From assembly GCA_017941635.1 (NCBI GenBank), contig JAGAVZ010000263.1, forward strand, positions 27,368 through 91,367: a DNA stretch of 64,000 nt, in the 5' to 3' direction. Below are positions 29,010 through 38,853 of this stretch, piece after piece (the first letter of the stretch is position 1; the number at the start of each line of letters is the position of its first letter). The stretch is from Cellulosilyticum sp. Lineage in GTDB: Bacteria; Bacillota; Clostridia; Lachnospirales; Cellulosilyticaceae. The position numbers and the translations under genes were made by a program. The notes beneath the pieces were generated by a model that saw nothing but the letters and a program-made list of their open reading frames with translations, was not told where the DNA came from and searched no databases.

Positions 29010-31540
29010 TTAAAGTAAAAAATACTAAAATCATTAATCGTATTGCCTTTAGCAACTTTAAAGAAAAGAAAAGCAGAAATAAAATTGCTATGTTGGCTAT
29101 TATTTTAACCTCTATTTTATTTACAACAATTTTTACATTAGGTATGGGGACAATAGAAATATTTCAGCGTGCTATGATGGAGCAAGTAGGGGGCTCAGGT
29201 CATGGAAGTTTTAAATATATTACAGAAGAAATTTTTAATGATATAAAGGATCACCCTCTTATTGATGAGATTGCAGAAAATTGGATATTAGCAGATGATA
29301 TCAAGAATCCTGAGGTAGGAAAACGTAAAGCAGAGCTTTGGTATTGTGATGATGTAGGGATCAAACTAAGAATTGCGACACCTACGGGGGGACATATACC
29401 AGAAGCGGTAGATGAAGTATTAGTAGATACAATCAGCTTAAAGTTACTTGGTATCCCTTTGGAAGAAGGAGCGCCCATTACTCTGGAGCTTGTGGTGCAT
29501 GAAAGACCGATACAAAGAACTTTTAAACTAAGTGGTTGGTATGAACCGAGCCCTTTAATACCATCAGGAATGATTATAACTTCAAGAGCGTATTTAGAGC
29601 AATATAAAGAAGAGCTTACAAGTCATCAGGAAGAGGGATTTAAGGGAACAGGAACAATCCATGCGAATGTTATGTTTAAAAATAGTCTAGGACTTAGAAG
29701 TAAACTAGACCAAGTGATTGAAGAAAGTGGTTATTCTCTTAACGAAGAGGATGAGAAGTATATTAATAGTAATGTAAGCTGGGCATATCTATCCACTTAT
29801 GGAGATGCCGACCCACTCACTATACTTATGTTAGTAGGGGCATTATTACTGGTTATATTAACAGGATATTTAATTATTTATAATATTTTTCAGCTTTCAG
29901 TGGTACAAGATATTCATTTTTATGGATTATTAAAAACCATAGGGACAACGGGGAGGCAAATTAAAAGAATTATACGTAGAGAAGCACTTTTATTAGGTGT
30001 GATAGGCATACCTATTGGACTTATTTTAGGCTTTTTATTAGGAAAAGTGCTAGTACCTTATGTGGTTAATTCAACCACTATAAAGGGCGTAACGGTTCAT
30101 GTATCACCTAGTCCTTGGATTTTTATAGGTTCAGCGGCATTTGGACTATTTACCATTTGGCTTAGTACCAAGAAACCAGGCAAAATGGCAGCCAAGGTAT
30201 CGCCAGTTGAAGCGATTAAGTATACAGAGGGGGTAGTTAGGTATAAAAAACAAAAACATAGTACAGCGGGTGGTAAACTACATAAAATGGCAATCAGTAA
30301 TCTAGGCAGAAATAAAAAACAAACCGTTATTGTCATGCTTGGTATGGCGCTCAGCTTAGTTTTATTTAATATGGTATATTCATTATCACAAAGTGTAGAT
30401 ATGGAAGAATATATTTCAACATATATCGATACAGATTATGTTATTGCTTATAATGAATATTTTAAGAGTGAGTTTAGTAGTATAACTATAAGTGTGCCAG
30501 AAACCTTTATTGAAGAGGTTACGCAGTTAGAAGGTTTTGAAGAGGGCGGAAGAGTTTATAATAATACTTTTACAGATGGATTTTATGTAACAGATAGACA
30601 AAATACAGGGCAGGATTATAATATCAATGCAGAGGGAGATTTTTTTGCACAGGTTATAGGATTAGAAGATGAATTATTTCAAAATGCAGTGGTAGTAGAC
30701 GGCCAAGTGAATAATGAGATGCTTCAATCAGACCAGTATATTTTTGAAGCAGTATTTTTGGACGATAATAGAAGGCTTAAACTAGAAAATACCATGTTTG
30801 ATATAGGGGAAGAAATAGAGCTTCATTACTATGAACATCATGAAGATGGCACTAATGAATATAAGACAAGAAGTTTTATAGTAGGTGGATATATCGAGGT
30901 ACATGACAGAAGCAACCATTCTCAAATAGGTATAGGGCCTTACGATTTTTATTTGCCAAGTAGTGTATATGCCGAAATCACTCGTGAACCTATTGTCATG
31001 AATTATGTCTTTAATATAAAAGAGGGATATGAACCAGAGGTAGAGGCTTTTTTGAAACATTATACAGAAGAAGTGAACATCACAACGAATTATACTTGTA
31101 GAGGAAAATTAGAAGAAGAGTTAAGTGGGACAAGTGATATGATGGTATTAGTTGGAGGTGCCATTACTTTAATTATTGCACTTGTTGGTGTTTTGAATTT
31201 TATCAATGCCAGCTTAACAGGTATTGTGGCAAGACGAAAAGAGTTTGCTATGCTACAAAGTATTGGAATGACAGGAAAGCAGCTTAAAAAGGTATTGATT
31301 TATGAGGGACTGTATTATGTATTAGGAACTTTAGGAATCAGTATACTATTAGGTATTCTTTCTTCGGTAACGATTATAAGAGGGTGCTGTGATAGGATGA
31401 ATTGTTTTACATACCAATTTATGATTTGGCCACTAGGGTTAGTGGCACCAGTATTAGTCGTGATTGGAATGATTTTACCGATTATATGTTATGGTTATCT
31501 TAATAAGCAAAGTATTGTTGAGCGTTTAAGAGAAGTCTAA
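29006..31540 (+). CDS. FtsX-family ABC permease
   Basis: The 844-residue membrane protein opens with NRIAFSNFKEKKSRNKIAML and a first helix. It has a large extracellular domain (about 55-270), then three helices with VQDIHFYGLLKTIGTTGRQI. A second half starts KMAISNLGRNKKQTVIVMLG with another extracellular region and three C-terminal helices (REFAMLQSIGMTGKQLKKVL). Two FtsX modules in one chain, with two outer domains, resemble peptide-resistance or lipoprotein-release permeases more than the ten-helix BceB type. It overlaps the ATPase gene by 4 nt. The likely role is export of, or protection from, an antimicrobial peptide. The substrate is unknown. Confidence 0.9.
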   Translation: MIKVKNTKIINRIAFSNFKEKKSRNKIAMLAIILTSILFTTIFTLGMGTIEIFQRAMMEQVGGSGHGSFKYITEEIFNDIKDHPLIDEIAENWILADDIKNPEVGKRKAELWYCDDVGIKLRIATPTGGHIPEAVDEVLVDTISLKLLGIPLEEGAPITLELVVHERPIQRTFKLSGWYEPSPLIPSGMIITSRAYLEQYKEELTSHQEEGFKGTGTIHANVMFKNSLGLRSKLDQVIEESGYSLNEEDEKYINSNVSWAYLSTYGDADPLTILMLVGALLLVILTGYLIIYNIFQLSVVQDIHFYGLLKTIGTTGRQIKRIIRREALLLGVIGIPIGLILGFLLGKVLVPYVVNSTTIKGVTVHVSPSPWIFIGSAAFGLFTIWLSTKKPGKMAAKVSPVEAIKYTEGVVRYKKQKHSTAGGKLHKMAISNLGRNKKQTVIVMLGMALSLVLFNMVYSLSQSVDMEEYISTYIDTDYVIAYNEYFKSEFSSITISVPETFIEEVTQLEGFEEGGRVYNNTFTDGFYVTDRQNTGQDYNINAEGDFFAQVIGLEDELFQNAVVVDGQVNNEMLQSDQYIFEAVFLDDNRRLKLENTMFDIGEEIELHYYEHHEDGTNEYKTRSFIVGGYIEVHDRSNHSQIGIGPYDFYLPSSVYAEITREPIVMNYVFNIKEGYEPEVEAFLKHYTEEVNITTNYTCRGKLEEELSGTSDMMVLVGGAITLIIALVGVLNFINASLTGIVARRKEFAMLQSIGMTGKQLKKVLIYEGLYYVLGTLGISILLGILSSVTIIRGCCDRMNCFTYQFMIWPLGLVAPVLVVIGMILPIICYGYLNKQSIVERLREV

Positions 31541-31547
31541 AAAGGTT

Positions 31548-31592
31548 AAAAAGCTAACAAGTAGGCGTAAAGCCTAATTTGTTAGCTTTTTT
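31548..31592. terminator. Convergent terminator
   Basis: AAAAAGCTAACAA..TAGGC pairs with GCCTA..TTGTTAGCTTTTT. It sits between the ABC permease gene and the leftward chemoreceptor gene and can serve both. Confidence 0.8.
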
Positions 31593-31637
31593 ATAGTGCA
31601 TTAATGGGACAAGTTGTTGTTTAAGGGTAAATGATTG

Positions 31638-32618
31638 TTAATTTGCAGCTTTTTCAAGAAGATTGGTGATTTGTTTTAGGAAAGAAATAATCGGTGTAAG
31701 TGCTAATTGTTTAGCGGTCGTTTTTTTTCGATAATTCACCACATCTTCGGAAGTTTCCACAATGCGATTATGAAGTAATGTGGATGATGAAGAAACATTA
31801 TTCATATGTACTTTTATGTCAGATGCAATATGTTGGATTTGATTCATATGTTCTAAGTTTTTTCCATTAGCATCTATAATCTCTTGATTATGAGAATAAA
31901 CTTTTTCAGCAAGATGTACACTCTCCTCAATACTTTTTTGATATTGGGTAAGGAGAGATTGTGTATTTTCAAACTGAACAGTAACAGCATTTGTTTTTTC
32001 GAAGATATCTGCAACCAATTCTTTGGTGCTATTAGATAAATTACGAATTTCAGTGGCCACTACAGAAAAACCTTTACCGGCATCTCCTGCTCGGGCTGCT
32101 TCTATACTTGCATTAAGTGCCAGTAAGTTGGTGCTATTAGCAATGGCATGAATCTGCTGGTCGGCAGCCACAATATCTTGAATATAGGTGCCAAGATTAT
32201 GGATAGCATGAATAATAGAATTAGATTTAGTATGTAGTTCCTCAATATACGCATGGAGTTCTTCAATACTAGAAATACTATTATTTAAAAGCGTATGATT
32301 AGAGGCTAATGTTTCTTTGGTTGCATGTGTATCTTCTTCTAGAGCCGTAACAGAGGCATCTAATGTTTGAACAATGTGGATATATTTATCTGTGCTTAAA
32401 GCAAGTTGATTGATTTTTTCTTGTAAGTTTCCGAGCGTAAGGCTACTTTGAGCTTCTTCAGTAATAAGGCTTTCAAGATGTGAATTGGCATAGTGAGTAG
32501 CACATTTTAAAGCATCAAGAACCTCCTTATTTGAAGAAATAGGGCTAGAAAGTGTATGAATTGCATTGGTATCTTCAAAAGAAGATAATTTTTTTGTTTT
32601 GAAATTAAAAATACCCAT
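31638..32618 (-). CDS. Soluble chemoreceptor-type signalling protein
   Basis: The 326-residue protein has no membrane helix. A short N-terminal region ([16 protein letters not shown]) is followed by a coiled coil and the chemoreceptor tip [20 protein letters not shown]. After the tip there is a further helix of about 130 residues, so this is a compact cytoplasmic MCP. It lies 11 nt downstream of the FIST gene in the same operon, suggesting that the FIST protein supplies the sensing. GlcA/CheA partners are elsewhere in the genome. The shared terminator at 31548 closes the unit. Confidence 0.9.
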   Translation of the reverse strand: MGIFNFKTKKLSSFEDTNAIHTLSSPISSNKEVLDALKCATHYANSHLESLITEEAQSSLTLGNLQEKINQLALSTDKYIHIVQTLDASVTALEEDTHATKETLASNHTLLNNSISSIEELHAYIEELHTKSNSIIHAIHNLGTYIQDIVAADQQIHAIANSTNLLALNASIEAARAGDAGKGFSVVATEIRNLSNSTKELVADIFEKTNAVTVQFENTQSLLTQYQKSIEESVHLAEKVYSHNQEIIDANGKNLEHMNQIQHIASDIKVHMNNVSSSSTLLHNRIVETSEDVVNYRKKTTAKQLALTPIISFLKQITNLLEKAAN

Positions 32619-32629
32619 GGTAATAGCTC

Positions 32630-33694
32630 CTATTCAAAAACTGCTAATACAAGTGTTTGGTTACAGTGATGATAATGAATTTGCTCGCCAAAAGATGAAA
32701 AACCAGCAAAGTTTCCGAGTTTAGATAAATTTTGACCAAAAGTAGGACCAAAGTGTTCATTTTCAAATTGAATGGTACGTAAAATGCAGTTTACCACCAA
32801 TGTACCACTTGGGTGAGGAATATCTCTTAAAATGTTTGAAACAGTTTCTTGGGAGATTTTATGATAATCATCTAATTCTACTCGGCATAATGTAGCATTT
32901 TTATAAATATTAGAGTAGTACTCAATACCATCAGAATGAACTTGTTTGCCTGAGACAATATATATATCATCATTTAATACTAGACCAAAGGGATTAGATA
33001 AAAATTGACTTTGTAAGTCATTATGGCCGACTATTTGTTTAATCACATCTGCACAAGGTTTATTGTCTAATTTTTTTATAAGACGTCTATCAACATCCAC
33101 TTCCGTAGCAATAAACCAATCTTCAGTTGGTTTAAAAATATTTTCTTTATACAATTTGATTTTGCCACTTTTATTAGTGATAAAAGTTAAAATACAGGCA
33201 TCAGTTTTAATGGTGTCATTAAGCATCACATAGGATAGATCTTGTTGATCTGTAGCTGCAGTACCACCTATTAAATCAATATGATGGGACTTAAAGAGGT
33301 CTTCTAGGGTGCTCATTACCATTTCCTCGTGACTAGTGAAAGTACATAATGAAAAACAAATTGTAGATTCTGGTGAAAAGGAAGGTAACTTTTGAATCGT
33401 TTTTTTGATTTGGTTAATATGTAAAATAGGATAGTCACCGATATCTTCTAAACAGTAAGTTGCCACTTCAATATCTGATAAGAAAATAAGAACGGCATCT
33501 GTAATAAACCCTTCAGAAATTAAATTTTTATGTGTACTACATCCTATAAGTTCGATATCTTTAAAGTTTTTTTGACAAACTTTAGCATAGTCTATAAATA
33601 CATCACTTGTTGCGTAAAGAATAGCTAGTTTACCTGTAGGAACAATGGATGAAATTTGTTGTAGGTTATTTAATTTGTGAACACTACATTTCAT
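32630..33694 (-). CDS. FIST-domain sensory protein
   Basis: The 354-residue protein has a FIST_N domain ([42 protein letters not shown]). A FIST_C domain follows ([20 protein letters not shown], then [20 protein letters not shown] and [20 protein letters not shown]). FIST domains are proposed to bind small ligands such as amino acids and are usually fused to, or encoded near, chemotaxis and cyclic-di-GMP proteins. Here it is followed 11 nt later by a sensorless soluble chemoreceptor. AAAGGAG precedes the ATG. No signal peptide is present, so it senses intracellular ligands. Confidence 0.9.
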   Translation of the reverse strand: MKCSVHKLNNLQQISSIVPTGKLAILYATSDVFIDYAKVCQKNFKDIELIGCSTHKNLISEGFITDAVLIFLSDIEVATYCLEDIGDYPILHINQIKKTIQKLPSFSPESTICFSLCTFTSHEEMVMSTLEDLFKSHHIDLIGGTAATDQQDLSYVMLNDTIKTDACILTFITNKSGKIKLYKENIFKPTEDWFIATEVDVDRRLIKKLDNKPCADVIKQIVGHNDLQSQFLSNPFGLVLNDDIYIVSGKQVHSDGIEYYSNIYKNATLCRVELDDYHKISQETVSNILRDIPHPSGTLVVNCILRTIQFENEHFGPTFGQNLSKLGNFAGFSSFGEQIHYHHCNQTLVLAVFE

Positions 33695-33736
33695 AATAAT
33701 ATCTCCTTTGTAAAAAGTTGTATAATCATAGCATAA

Positions 33737-33761
33737 TAAAAAATAAACAAAAATCCGATAA
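33737..33761 (+). promoter_or_regulatory. Possible sigma-D (flagellar) type promoter
   Basis: TAAA (33737-33740) and CCGATAA (33755-33761) are 14 bp apart, close to the sigma-D/FliA pattern. It points toward the GH43 gene rather than the chemoreceptor unit, so it may be a chance match in AT-rich DNA. Confidence 0.25.
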
Positions 33762-33883
33762 AAATTATAAATTTATAAAAATATATAATTTATAATTATA
33801 TTTTAAACTTTTTATTGAAGTTTTAAAAAGTTTTGTATAAACTATTAATAAGTGAAAAATAACACAAAAAAGGAGACTTTAAA

Positions 33884-35437
33884 ATGTGGACAGCAGACTT
33901 AGGTAATGGGCAATACAAAAATCCAATTGTTTATGCAGATTATTCTGATCCAGATGTAATTCGTGTGGGAGAAGATTTCTTTATGACAGCATCAAGCTTT
34001 AACTTTTCGCCAGGACTTCCAATCTTACATTCTAAGGATTTAGTGAACTGGAAAGTAGTAAGCTATGCTTTGGATAGAATGCCTTTCAAAGAATATAATT
34101 TGCCACAACATGGTAAGGGTGTATGGGCACCAGCACTTCGCTATCACAATGGGGAATTCTATATTTATTTTGGCGCACCAGACGAAGGGGTTATGATGGT
34201 GAAGACCAAAGACCCATTTGGTACATGGGAAGCTCCAGTACTTGTGAAAGAAGCCAATGGATGGATTGATACTTGTCCATTTTGGGATGAGGATGGAAAC
34301 GCTTACTTAATTCATGCTTTTGCAAATAGCAGATGTGGTATCAAAAGTATTTTACATATTAACAAAATGGCACCAGATGGTAAGAGTTTATTAGATGAAG
34401 GAACAATGGTAGTGGATGGTAGAATCAATAATCCAACACTTGAAGGTCCTAAAATGTATAAACGTAATGGGTATTACTATATTTTTGCACCAGCAGGTGG
34501 GGTAGAAAAAGGATGGCAAATGGTTTACCGTTCTAAAAATATCTATGGACCATATGAAGAACGTATTACCCTAGCACAAGGGAACTCACCAGTTAATGGT
34601 CCGCATCAAGGGGGCTATGTAGAACTTGAAAGTGGTGAATCTTGGTTTATTCATTTCCAAGATCTTGAGCCATATGGACGTATTTTACATTTACAACCAA
34701 TGGAGTGGGTAGATGATTGGCCACATATGGGACAAAATGTCAATGAAGCAGGCTGTGGTGAGCCAGTACTCATTCATCAAAAACCAAATGTAGGAAAAAC
34801 TTATCCAATTATCGTGCCAGCTACAAGTGATGATTTTAAAGGTAAGGAGCTTGGGCTTCAATGGCAGTGGCAAGCCAACTACGATAAAGATTGGTATAGA
34901 TTAGAGAAAGAAGGACTTAAACTACGTACGAAGAAATTTGTATCTAGTGACATTAGTACGCTCTATGAATTGCCAAACTTACTGACACAAATGATTCAGA
35001 TGCCAGTGTTTAATGCAACAGTTAAAGTGACACTCAGTGCGGCAAGCAAAAAGGACCAATGTGGGCTTGCACTGACAGGAAAAAGCTATCACTATATTTC
35101 CCTCATTCATGAAGAAGATGGTAACTATGTACAGTTTGTAGAAGGTGGCGAGCAAGGAAAAGGGAGCTTTGAGCGTGTCAAAATTAAACGTAAGGTAGAG
35201 GGAGATACTATTTACTTACGTGCACACATGCACAATGAGAGCAATGTCTTAGAGGATGGTATTGGTCAGCTCAGCTACAGCTTAGATGGAGTACATTTTG
35301 AAGAGTTAGGCTTACCATTCTATACATACCCAGGTGGTTGGGTAGGTACAAAGATAGGTATTTTTGCAACTAACTTTGTACAAAATAATAGTATGGGATA
35401 TGCTACCTTTGAATATATTGATATTGAAGAAGCATAA
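33884..35437 (+). CDS. Glycoside hydrolase family 43 beta-xylosidase/arabinofuranosidase
   Basis: The 517-residue enzyme has an N-terminal five-bladed beta-propeller. The three GH43 acids are visible: Asp22 in YSDPDVIRVG (base), Asp129 in WIDTCPFWDEDG, and Glu187 in NPTLEGPKMY (acid). From about residue 310 a C-terminal beta-sandwich follows (TSDDFKGKELGLQWQWQANY), as in XynB-type enzymes. No signal peptide is present, so it probably acts on imported xylo-oligosaccharides. It is a lone gene with AAAAGGAG and a terminator. With the CE2-like esterase at 16 kb it could clear acetylated xylan fragments. Whether xylose or arabinose is removed cannot be settled here. Confidence 0.92.
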   Translation: MWTADLGNGQYKNPIVYADYSDPDVIRVGEDFFMTASSFNFSPGLPILHSKDLVNWKVVSYALDRMPFKEYNLPQHGKGVWAPALRYHNGEFYIYFGAPDEGVMMVKTKDPFGTWEAPVLVKEANGWIDTCPFWDEDGNAYLIHAFANSRCGIKSILHINKMAPDGKSLLDEGTMVVDGRINNPTLEGPKMYKRNGYYYIFAPAGGVEKGWQMVYRSKNIYGPYEERITLAQGNSPVNGPHQGGYVELESGESWFIHFQDLEPYGRILHLQPMEWVDDWPHMGQNVNEAGCGEPVLIHQKPNVGKTYPIIVPATSDDFKGKELGLQWQWQANYDKDWYRLEKEGLKLRTKKFVSSDISTLYELPNLLTQMIQMPVFNATVKVTLSAASKKDQCGLALTGKSYHYISLIHEEDGNYVQFVEGGEQGKGSFERVKIKRKVEGDTIYLRAHMHNESNVLEDGIGQLSYSLDGVHFEELGLPFYTYPGGWVGTKIGIFATNFVQNNSMGYATFEYIDIEEA

Positions 35438-35456
35438 AAGGAAATAGTGCAACAGA

Positions 35457-35491
35457 TAAAAAGGTGATTCCGTTTAGGAGTCATCTTTTTG
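35457..35491 (+). terminator. GH43 terminator
   Basis: AAAAAGGTGATTCC pairs with GGAGTCATCTTTTT (two G-U pairs) around GTTTA. Confidence 0.75.
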
Positions 35492-35734
35492 TTTATTTAA
35501 AAATTGAGGGTTAGCACAAGGAAGTGTTATAGAAGATAGAAATAGTCCTGTGTTTATAGCAAGATTGAAGTATATGAGAATGTTTGTTGAATACATAATT
35601 AAGCATGAATGGGACTATATAATAAGTAGAGACTTAATGTTTTATCATAATAAAGTAGTTTATAAAGTTTAAAACTTGTGCTTTTGTGATGGAAAAGCTA
35701 TGATAAGACTATAGAATTTATTTGGAGGCAAAGT

Positions 35735-36310
35735 ATGTTTCGCGCGATTTGTATTAAAAACTGCGATAATTTTATAAAAGGTGAAGTGGTTAATGGCTGG
35801 CAAGGTTTTGGAAATATCTACTTTTTTAAAGGCTTTAAGTTTGGGCTTAATATGCCACAAGGTAGATTTCAGGAACATTTTGCAGCCTTTAGAAATTATT
35901 ATATTGTGGAAAAGCCACCGATTAAAAGACGATTCAGAAGACCTAAGCCTGCTTTTTTACGTGTAGAGTTTAATGGAATATCAGATGAGCTATTAGTAGA
36001 TTTATATAACTATATTTTTTCGTATATAGAATTAACTAAGCAGCTGAATCCAGAGCTGATTCAAACGTTCAATTATAGTATTGTATCCACCTTAGAAAAA
36101 CTAGAATTTTTGTATACTGTACTCCCAGAACCAAAGTATCTAGAGGCAGTTAAAGATGCAGAACAAGTTTTTTTAGGGATTTATAAGACGGCACTTAGCA
36201 TTGAGATGGAAACATTACCTAAAACAGCAGATTACAATCAGCTCTTAGAGAACTTCAAGCAAGAAAATATGATATTAGGTAGCTTTTTTAAAGAAATGAA
36301 TAAGTTATAA
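35735..36310 (+). CDS. Hypothetical protein, 191 residues (possible RecO-like N-terminus)
   Basis: The protein starts MFRAICIKNCDNFIKGEVVN and has an aromatic-rich, basic N-terminal half (KPPIKRRFRRPKPAFLRVEF). A helical C-terminal half follows (YIFSYIELTKQLNPELIQTF, then EKLEFLYTVLPEPKYLEAVK). No family is recognised with confidence; the opening only loosely recalls small OB-like folds. GGAGG lies 6 nt before the ATG. No membrane helix or signal peptide is seen. Confidence 0.7.
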   Translation: MFRAICIKNCDNFIKGEVVNGWQGFGNIYFFKGFKFGLNMPQGRFQEHFAAFRNYYIVEKPPIKRRFRRPKPAFLRVEFNGISDELLVDLYNYIFSYIELTKQLNPELIQTFNYSIVSTLEKLEFLYTVLPEPKYLEAVKDAEQVFLGIYKTALSIEMETLPKTADYNQLLENFKQENMILGSFFKEMNKL

Positions 36311-36431
36311 AAAGTGCAATAAATAGCTTAAAAAAGAAGTATATAGAAGTAAGATGAATTAATAAATTATTCCAAAAAGTGAATGAGATAGATGATGATT
36401 AAATGTATATCAAGAAAGATAGGAGATTACA

Positions 36432-36614
36432 GTGGAAGAAATAATCTATAATGATTGGACATTTGTGGAGGCAGCAGATTCTCCAATCTTTGGTAAGATG
36501 AAAATAGAGGCTACAAGAGATGAGTTAGAAGAAGTCTTTTATATTTATTGTGAGGAACTGACAGAGGAAGTCTGTGAAGAACTTTATAATGATTATTTAT
36601 ATGTATATGGCTAA
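36432..36614 (+). CDS. Small acidic protein, 60 residues
   Basis: This strongly acidic protein (MEEIIYNDWTFVEAADSPIF, then RDELEEVFYIYCEELTEEVC) starts at a GTG, with AGGAG 6 nt upstream. About 20 of 60 residues are Asp or Glu, and tyrosines are frequent at the end. I do not recognise it. It is followed 36 nt later by a small membrane protein, perhaps in one transcript. Confidence 0.6.
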   Translation: MEEIIYNDWTFVEAADSPIFGKMKIEATRDELEEVFYIYCEELTEEVCEELYNDYLYVYG

Positions 36615-36650
36615 GTAGAGTAAATAGTGTACATTGGGGAGGCGATTTGA

Positions 36651-36872
36651 ATGAAAAGAGTGGTTATAGGTTGTTGTGTATTTAGTATAGGTGCGCTTTC
36701 GTGTCTTAGTATACTTATAGTAACAGGACTTAATTTAGCTTCTGGATGGGAGACACCCCCAGGAAGATATATAACGACTTTAAATGAACTAGGATTAATG
36801 ATACCTCTTATGCTAAGTATGCTTATGTGGGGAATAGGCGTTTATATATTGGGAAAAGAATATGTTAAATAG
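36651..36872 (+). CDS. Small membrane protein, 73 residues
   Basis: Two hydrophobic segments are present: about residues 5-27 (VVIGCCVFSIGALSCLSILI) and about 47-66 (LGLMIPLMLSMLMWGIGVYI). A short loop with WETPPGRYITTLNEL separates them. GGGGAGG precedes the ATG. The family is not recognised. A bidirectional terminator follows. Confidence 0.65.
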   Translation: MKRVVIGCCVFSIGALSCLSILIVTGLNLASGWETPPGRYITTLNELGLMIPLMLSMLMWGIGVYILGKEYVK

Positions 36873-36935
36873 AAGTAAAGATATTTAAAGGAAGTATAAA
36901 AAATTAAATGGAATAGATTAAAATCTAGAAATTAA

Positions 36936-36985
36936 ATAAGCCTACTCTCTTACTCATCGAAGGATGAGTAAGAGAATAGGCTTTT
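36936..36985. terminator. Convergent terminator before pepT
   Basis: AAGCCTACTCTCTTACTCAT pairs with ATGAGTAAGAGAATAGGCTT around CGAAGG. It can end both the plus-strand small genes and leftward pepT. Confidence 0.85.
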
Positions 36986-36987
36986 AA

Positions 36988-38214
36988 TTATTTAGTCGCT
37001 AATGTACTAATTTCAATAATGGCTTTAGTTGCTTGGAGCATATGAGAGATAACGGCAAATTCATATTTACCATGGCAGTTGTAGCCACCAGTGAAGATAT
37101 TTGGACAAGGAAGTCCCATGAAAGAAAGGCGTGAACCATCTGTACCTCCACGAATTGGGTTAAAGACTGGTGTAATGCCAACATTTTTAAAGGCTTTTTC
37201 TGCAAGTGCCATAACCTCTGGATGTTGGTCGATAACTTCTTTCATATTGTAGTAGCTATCATGGATTTCAATTTCTACAGTACCTTCACCATATTTTTGG
37301 TTGAGTACATGAGCAAGTCCTGCCATGGTTTGTTTACGTTTTTCAAAAGTGTCTCTATCATGGTCACGAATAATATAGTGAAGTGTAGAAAATTCTACAC
37401 TTCCAGACATATCGTGTAAATGATAGAAACCTTCATGACCAGTTGTATGCTCTGGTACTTCTAAAGCTGGAAGAAGTGATTGGTATTCACAAGCAATAGA
37501 TAAACTATTTTTCATTTTATTTTTTGCTGCACCAGGGTGAACACTTACGCCATGGAATTCAATTTTAGCAGAAGCAGCATTGAAATTTTCACATTGTAAT
37601 TCACCAAGGTCACACCCATCGATGGTATAAGCAAAGTCTGCACCGAAAGCAGCTACATTGAAGTAGTCTACCCCATGACCGACTTCTTCATCTGGTGTGA
37701 AACCAACACGGATTGTACCATGTGGGATTTCAGGATGAGCAATAAGATATTCCATAGCAGTAAGGATTTCTGCAATCCCTGCTTTGTCATCTGCACCAAG
37801 TACTGTTGTACCATCTGTAGTGATGAGTGATTCACCTACTAAATCATTTAGAATAGGGAATTGACCTGGATTTAAGCTAATGCCCTCAGCTGCATTTAAA
37901 GTAATAGCGCCACCTTGATAGTTTTCGATAACTTGAGGGTTTACATTTTCTCCTGGATAATCAGGAACTGTATCCATATGTGAAATAAAACCAATAACAG
38001 GTGTTTTCTTAGAGATGTTGGCAGGTAATGTTGCCATCACATAACCATTTTCATCTAAAGTTACATCTGTAAGTCCAATTGCTTTACATTCTTCTACTAA
38101 TATTTGGGCAAAATCAAGTTGTACGCTCGAACTAGGGAAGGTTGTACTTTTGTCATCAGACATTGTATTGGTTTTTACATATCTTAAAAATCGTTTAACT
38201 AACGCTTCTTGCAT
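36988..38214 (-). CDS. pepT: Peptidase T (tripeptide aminopeptidase)
   Basis: The 408-residue M20B metallopeptidase has the zinc-site segments GFISHMDTVPDYPG, VLGADDKAGIAEIL, GFTPDEEVGHGVDYF and YTIDGCDLGELQ. The dimerisation domain carries EFHGVSVHPGAAKNKMKNS, and the last metal ligand is in GGYNCHGKYEF. It removes the N-terminal residue of tripeptides in the cytoplasm. AGAGGAGG precedes the ATG at 38214. It is a single gene, ended by the shared hairpin at 36936. Confidence 0.95.
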   Translation of the reverse strand: MQEALVKRFLRYVKTNTMSDDKSTTFPSSSVQLDFAQILVEECKAIGLTDVTLDENGYVMATLPANISKKTPVIGFISHMDTVPDYPGENVNPQVIENYQGGAITLNAAEGISLNPGQFPILNDLVGESLITTDGTTVLGADDKAGIAEILTAMEYLIAHPEIPHGTIRVGFTPDEEVGHGVDYFNVAAFGADFAYTIDGCDLGELQCENFNAASAKIEFHGVSVHPGAAKNKMKNSLSIACEYQSLLPALEVPEHTTGHEGFYHLHDMSGSVEFSTLHYIIRDHDRDTFEKRKQTMAGLAHVLNQKYGEGTVEIEIHDSYYNMKEVIDQHPEVMALAEKAFKNVGITPVFNPIRGGTDGSRLSFMGLPCPNIFTGGYNCHGKYEFAVISHMLQATKAIIEISTLATK

Positions 38215-38393
38215 TGAAATGCCTCCTCTTATGATGATATATCTAGTATAGACTGAAATGAGTAAAAATTGTAGCCATAATTTTGGAAATTAGATGATTA
38301 AAAAGATGGAATAAGACAGCTAGATGTCATATTATTATGGATATAATCTTAGATGGTTACAGAAATCAATAAAGATATAGATGGGAAAAATAA

Positions 38394-38758
38394 TATGAGC
38401 TAACACGAGGGGCGCTTGAATTAATAGACCAATATCGTTTTGGTATTGCCGTTGCTACAAAGAGTAATTTGATAGAAAGAGATATAGATGTATTAACACG
38501 CATCAATAAACATTCTCTTATCTAGCTATTGGCATGACTATGAGAGAAGGTCAAAGAGACTATTTCTATAAAAAACTGGATGAGCATTTTCCTGGAACTA
38601 AGGAAAAATATCAAAGACAGTTTAGGAATCGTTATAGATGCACAAGTGCTAAGGTGAGAAAGCTTTGGCCTATTTTTACAGAGGAATGCAAAAAATATGG
38701 GATTCTTTATAAAATGCCAGATATTATTAAGGCGTACCAGTCAGGATTTTGGCAATAG
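38394..38758 (+). pseudogene. Radical SAM protein remnant (SPL-like family), internally deleted
   Basis: Two pieces of one protein are readable. The first (38394-38524) reads YELTRGALELIDQYRFGIAV, then ATKSNLIERDIDVLTRI, and stops. The second, in another frame (38534-38758), reads MTMREGQRDYFYKKLDEHFP, then RCTSAKVRKLWPIFTEECKK and MPDIIKAYQSGFWQ. Both match middle and C-terminal parts of SPL-like radical SAM proteins. The CxxxCxxC cluster motif and the stretch joining the two pieces are missing. The second piece alone could be read as a 74-residue frame, but it has no ribosome site. Confidence 0.75.
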
Positions 38759-38853
38759 GAACAACTAAGTTTATTTTAAAATGCTTGTACTATAAACATT
38801 TGTTACTGAATATGATATAGTAGATAGGATAAAAAATATATGGGGGTAAATAG

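Noticed and set aside
35508..35672. 55-codon open plus-strand frame before the 191-residue gene
   Set aside because: Composition looks somewhat protein-like (SPVFIARLKYMRMFVEYIIK), but there is no start codon with a ribosome site and no recognised family, so it may be a scrap.
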